A stretch of 7,329 bases of DNA, taken from contig JAYRNN010000193.1 of NCBI GenBank assembly GCA_041912175.1, positions 1-7,329 of the forward strand. Reading direction: 5' to 3'. This DNA is from CAZAGA01 sp041912175 (GTDB lineage: Bacteria > Chloroflexota > Anaerolineae > Anaerolineales > UBA4823). The notes beneath the pieces are model-generated. The model ran no database searches. It saw only the letters and a program-made list of their open reading frames with translations, and had not been told where the DNA came from. Of the stretch, positions 6,155 to 7,329 are shown one piece after another (within the stretch, counting starts at the first letter, position 1; each line of letters begins with the position of its first letter). The position numbers were made by a program, and so were the translations under genes.

Positions 6155-6616
6155 ATGCCTGGGAAATATTATGAAGATTTGACCGTTGGAGAACGCATCC
6201 AACACTCCAATGGACGAACCATTACGGAGACAGATAATGTGCTCTTTTCTGCGTTGACGATGAACAGCCAACCACTTCACCTAAATGAAGATTTCGCAGC
6301 TCGCACTGAGTTCGGCGCACGGATCGTCAATGGCCTATTTACCCTGGCCCTGGTCATCGGTCTCAGCGTCTCAGAATTGACAGAAGGCACAATACTTGCA
6401 AACCTGGGATACAACAATGTATCTCATCCAAATCCGGTCTTCCATGGCGATACAATTTATGTCGAGAGCGAAGTGCTTGAAAAACGTGAATCGCGCACAC
6501 GCCCCTCTTGTGGAGTCGTTCGTCTCAAACACTGGGGCAAAAAACCGGACGGGACCGTGGCGCTTGAAATGGAACGGACCGTCCTCTTCCTGAAACGACC
6601 GGAAGAAGAGAGATAA
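6155..6616 (+). CDS. MaoC-family hot-dog-fold enoyl-CoA hydratase (probable methylglutaconyl-CoA / itaconyl-CoA hydratase)
   Basis: Predicted to add water across an alpha,beta-unsaturated branched acyl-CoA. The 153-aa single hot-dog domain shows YYEDLTVGERI (5-15), the active-site stretch LTMNSQPLHLNEDFAA (34-49), TEFGARIVNG (51-60), LANLGYNNVSHPNPVFHGDT (81-100) and EVLEKRESRTRP (106-117). The NLG...FHGDT and RESRxRP signatures belong to the MaoC subgroup that includes mesaconyl-CoA/beta-methylmalyl-CoA and itaconyl-CoA hydratases. His42 is the catalytic histidine. The usual (R)-hydratase Asp five residues before it is Asn37 here (NSQPLH versus the general DxNPxH). From memory, this subgroup often shows NT(Q/N) here, so activity is probably kept. 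The ATG follows a near-consensus RBS, and the lyase gene begins 2 nt after the stop codon. Position between MCC and a CLYBL-like lyase suggests 3-methylglutaconyl-CoA as substrate, as for M. tuberculosis Rv2499c next to Rv2498c. The precise substrate is inferred. Confidence 0.85.
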   Translation: MPGKYYEDLTVGERIQHSNGRTITETDNVLFSALTMNSQPLHLNEDFAARTEFGARIVNGLFTLALVIGLSVSELTEGTILANLGYNNVSHPNPVFHGDTIYVESEVLEKRESRTRPSCGVVRLKHWGKKPDGTVALEMERTVLFLKRPEEER

Positions 6617-6617
6617 T

Positions 6618-7329
6618 ATGCATTCGCGACGCGCCTTACTCTATACACCCGGAGACGACCTCCATAAAATCCGCAAAGCTGCGACGCTTGGGGTAGACGC
6701 GGTTTGTATGGATATGGAAGACGGTGTAGCCCTCAACCACAAGGACCTGGCCCGTCAAGCCATCCTGCAGGCGCTGAGCTCAATCAAATTTGGCGACACC
6801 GAGCGACTGGTTCGCATCAACCCGATTGGTTCAGGGCGAGAGTTAGACGACATCCAGGTGGTCTTATCGGCCCATCCAGATGGGATCGTGGTCCCAAAGG
6901 TCGAGCATGCGGAGCATATTCGCTGGGCTAGCGCACAAATCGCCGAAGCAGAGCGGAAATTCGGCTGGCCGCCAGGCGAGATCACTTTGTTAATTGGAGT
7001 AGAGACGGCCTTCGGAATTATCAATTTAAGAGAAATTTCCAGCGCTGACCCACGCCTGGAGGCACTGATCTTCGGTTCAGAAGATCTGGCCGGGGATATT
7101 GGGGCGATCCGCACACTTGAGGCCTGGGAAATATTTTATGCGCGCAGCGCCGTGGTGACCCATGCTGCTGCTTTTGGCTTGCAAGCCATCGATATGGTCT
7201 TCATCGATTTCCAAGATAGCCAGGGGCTGCGCCGCGAGGCAATTCAAGGCGCGCAAATGGGCTACAGTGGAAAACAGGTCATCCACCCAAACCAGGTCTC
7301 GCCAACACAGGAGGCATTTACACCTACCG
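6618..7329 (+). CDS. CitE/CLYBL-type beta-hydroxyacyl-CoA lyase (citramalyl-CoA / HMG-CoA lyase candidate), 3' end cut by the window edge
   Basis: HpcH/HpaI-aldolase superfamily TIM-barrel lyase; 237 codons are visible with no stop, and the family is usually about 290-340 aa. Landmarks in order: RRALLYTPGDD (4-14), VCMDMEDGV (29-37), LVRINP (64-69), VVPKVE (91-96), IGVETAFGIIN (126-136) with the probable Mg2+ ligand Glu129, IFGSEDLAGDIG (151-162) with the second ligand Asp156, AFGLQAIDMVFIDFQD (185-200) and GYSGKQVIHPNQV (215-227). The stretch from FGSED to HPNQ closely resembles human CLYBL, a citramalyl-CoA lyase. Lyases of this type are often labelled citE, but no citrate lyase alpha or gamma subunit is present, so citrate is an unlikely substrate. 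In M. tuberculosis the neighbour-equivalent Rv2498c cleaves both citramalyl-CoA and (R)-HMG-CoA. The gene begins 2 nt after the hydratase stop (1-nt gap) with a weak purine-rich RBS (GGAAG, 6601-6605). The C-terminal region that may complete the active site is not visible. Confidence 0.87.
   Translation, partial: MHSRRALLYTPGDDLHKIRKAATLGVDAVCMDMEDGVALNHKDLARQAILQALSSIKFGDTERLVRINPIGSGRELDDIQVVLSAHPDGIVVPKVEHAEHIRWASAQIAEAERKFGWPPGEITLLIGVETAFGIINLREISSADPRLEALIFGSEDLAGDIGAIRTLEAWEIFYARSAVVTHAAAFGLQAIDMVFIDFQDSQGLRREAIQGAQMGYSGKQVIHPNQVSPTQEAFTPT

Noticed and set aside
6618..7329. Annotation as a true citrate lyase beta subunit
   Set aside because: No citrate lyase alpha, gamma or ligase genes are nearby, and the FGSED-to-HPNQ region resembles CLYBL, so a beta-hydroxyacyl-CoA lyase fits better.
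1..7329. A defence, mobile or phage system in the window
   Set aside because: All eight genes fit translocation or acyl-CoA metabolism families; no transposase, integrase, terminal repeats, tRNA or CRISPR repeats were seen on either strand.

Overview
The window is 7.3 kb of tightly packed, entirely + strand bacterial sequence. It holds seven complete genes and one gene cut by the right edge. The protein sequences, the moderate G+C content and the Shine-Dalgarno signals suggest a free-living heterotrophic bacterium. I lean towards Chloroflexota (Anaerolineae-like), but this is inference from the general look of the proteins; no rRNA or other taxonomic marker is present.

Left block (9-1442): a two-gene Tat export unit. 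It encodes a TatA/TatB-family protein with TatB-like features, followed 9 nt later by a six-helix TatC. This TatC has a cationic N-terminal extension of about 65 residues. By my manual alignment with E. coli TatC it lacks both glutamates that bind the twin-arginine motif: E15 is A70 and E103 is G154. The other conserved acidic and proline positions are kept.

Right block (1496 to the right edge): an acyl-CoA carboxylase and lyase operon for branched-chain (leucine/isovalerate) and probably itaconate-type C5/C6 acyl-CoA breakdown. The order is: carboxyltransferase beta subunit of 3-methylcrotonyl-CoA carboxylase (MCC); an NAD-binding SDR/epimerase-like protein; MCC biotin carboxylase; a separate biotin-carrier protein; a MaoC-type hot-dog enoyl-CoA hydratase; and a CitE/CLYBL-type beta-hydroxyacyl-CoA lyase, incomplete at its 3' end. 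Gaps are 1 to 32 nt, and two junctions overlap (20 nt and 4 nt), so this is very probably one transcript.

Proposed joint function: MCC carboxylates 3-methylcrotonyl-CoA to 3-methylglutaconyl-CoA, the MaoC protein hydrates it to a 3-hydroxy-3-methylglutaryl-CoA, and the CLYBL-like lyase cleaves that to acetyl-CoA and acetoacetate. The same hydratase/lyase pair could take itaconyl-CoA through citramalyl-CoA to acetyl-CoA and pyruvate. The gene set resembles the Mycobacterium tuberculosis Rv2498c-Rv2502c locus, where this alternative to the crotonase (LiuC) plus HMG-CoA lyase (LiuE) route is known. Three features depart from the textbook arrangement: the MCC alpha polypeptide is split in two inside its BT domain, an SDR-like gene sits between the two MCC subunits, and the MaoC protein has Asn where the usual catalytic Asp lies.

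There is no non-coding stretch above about 55 bp. I saw no tRNA, rRNA, CRISPR array, insertion sequence, riboswitch or convincing terminator.
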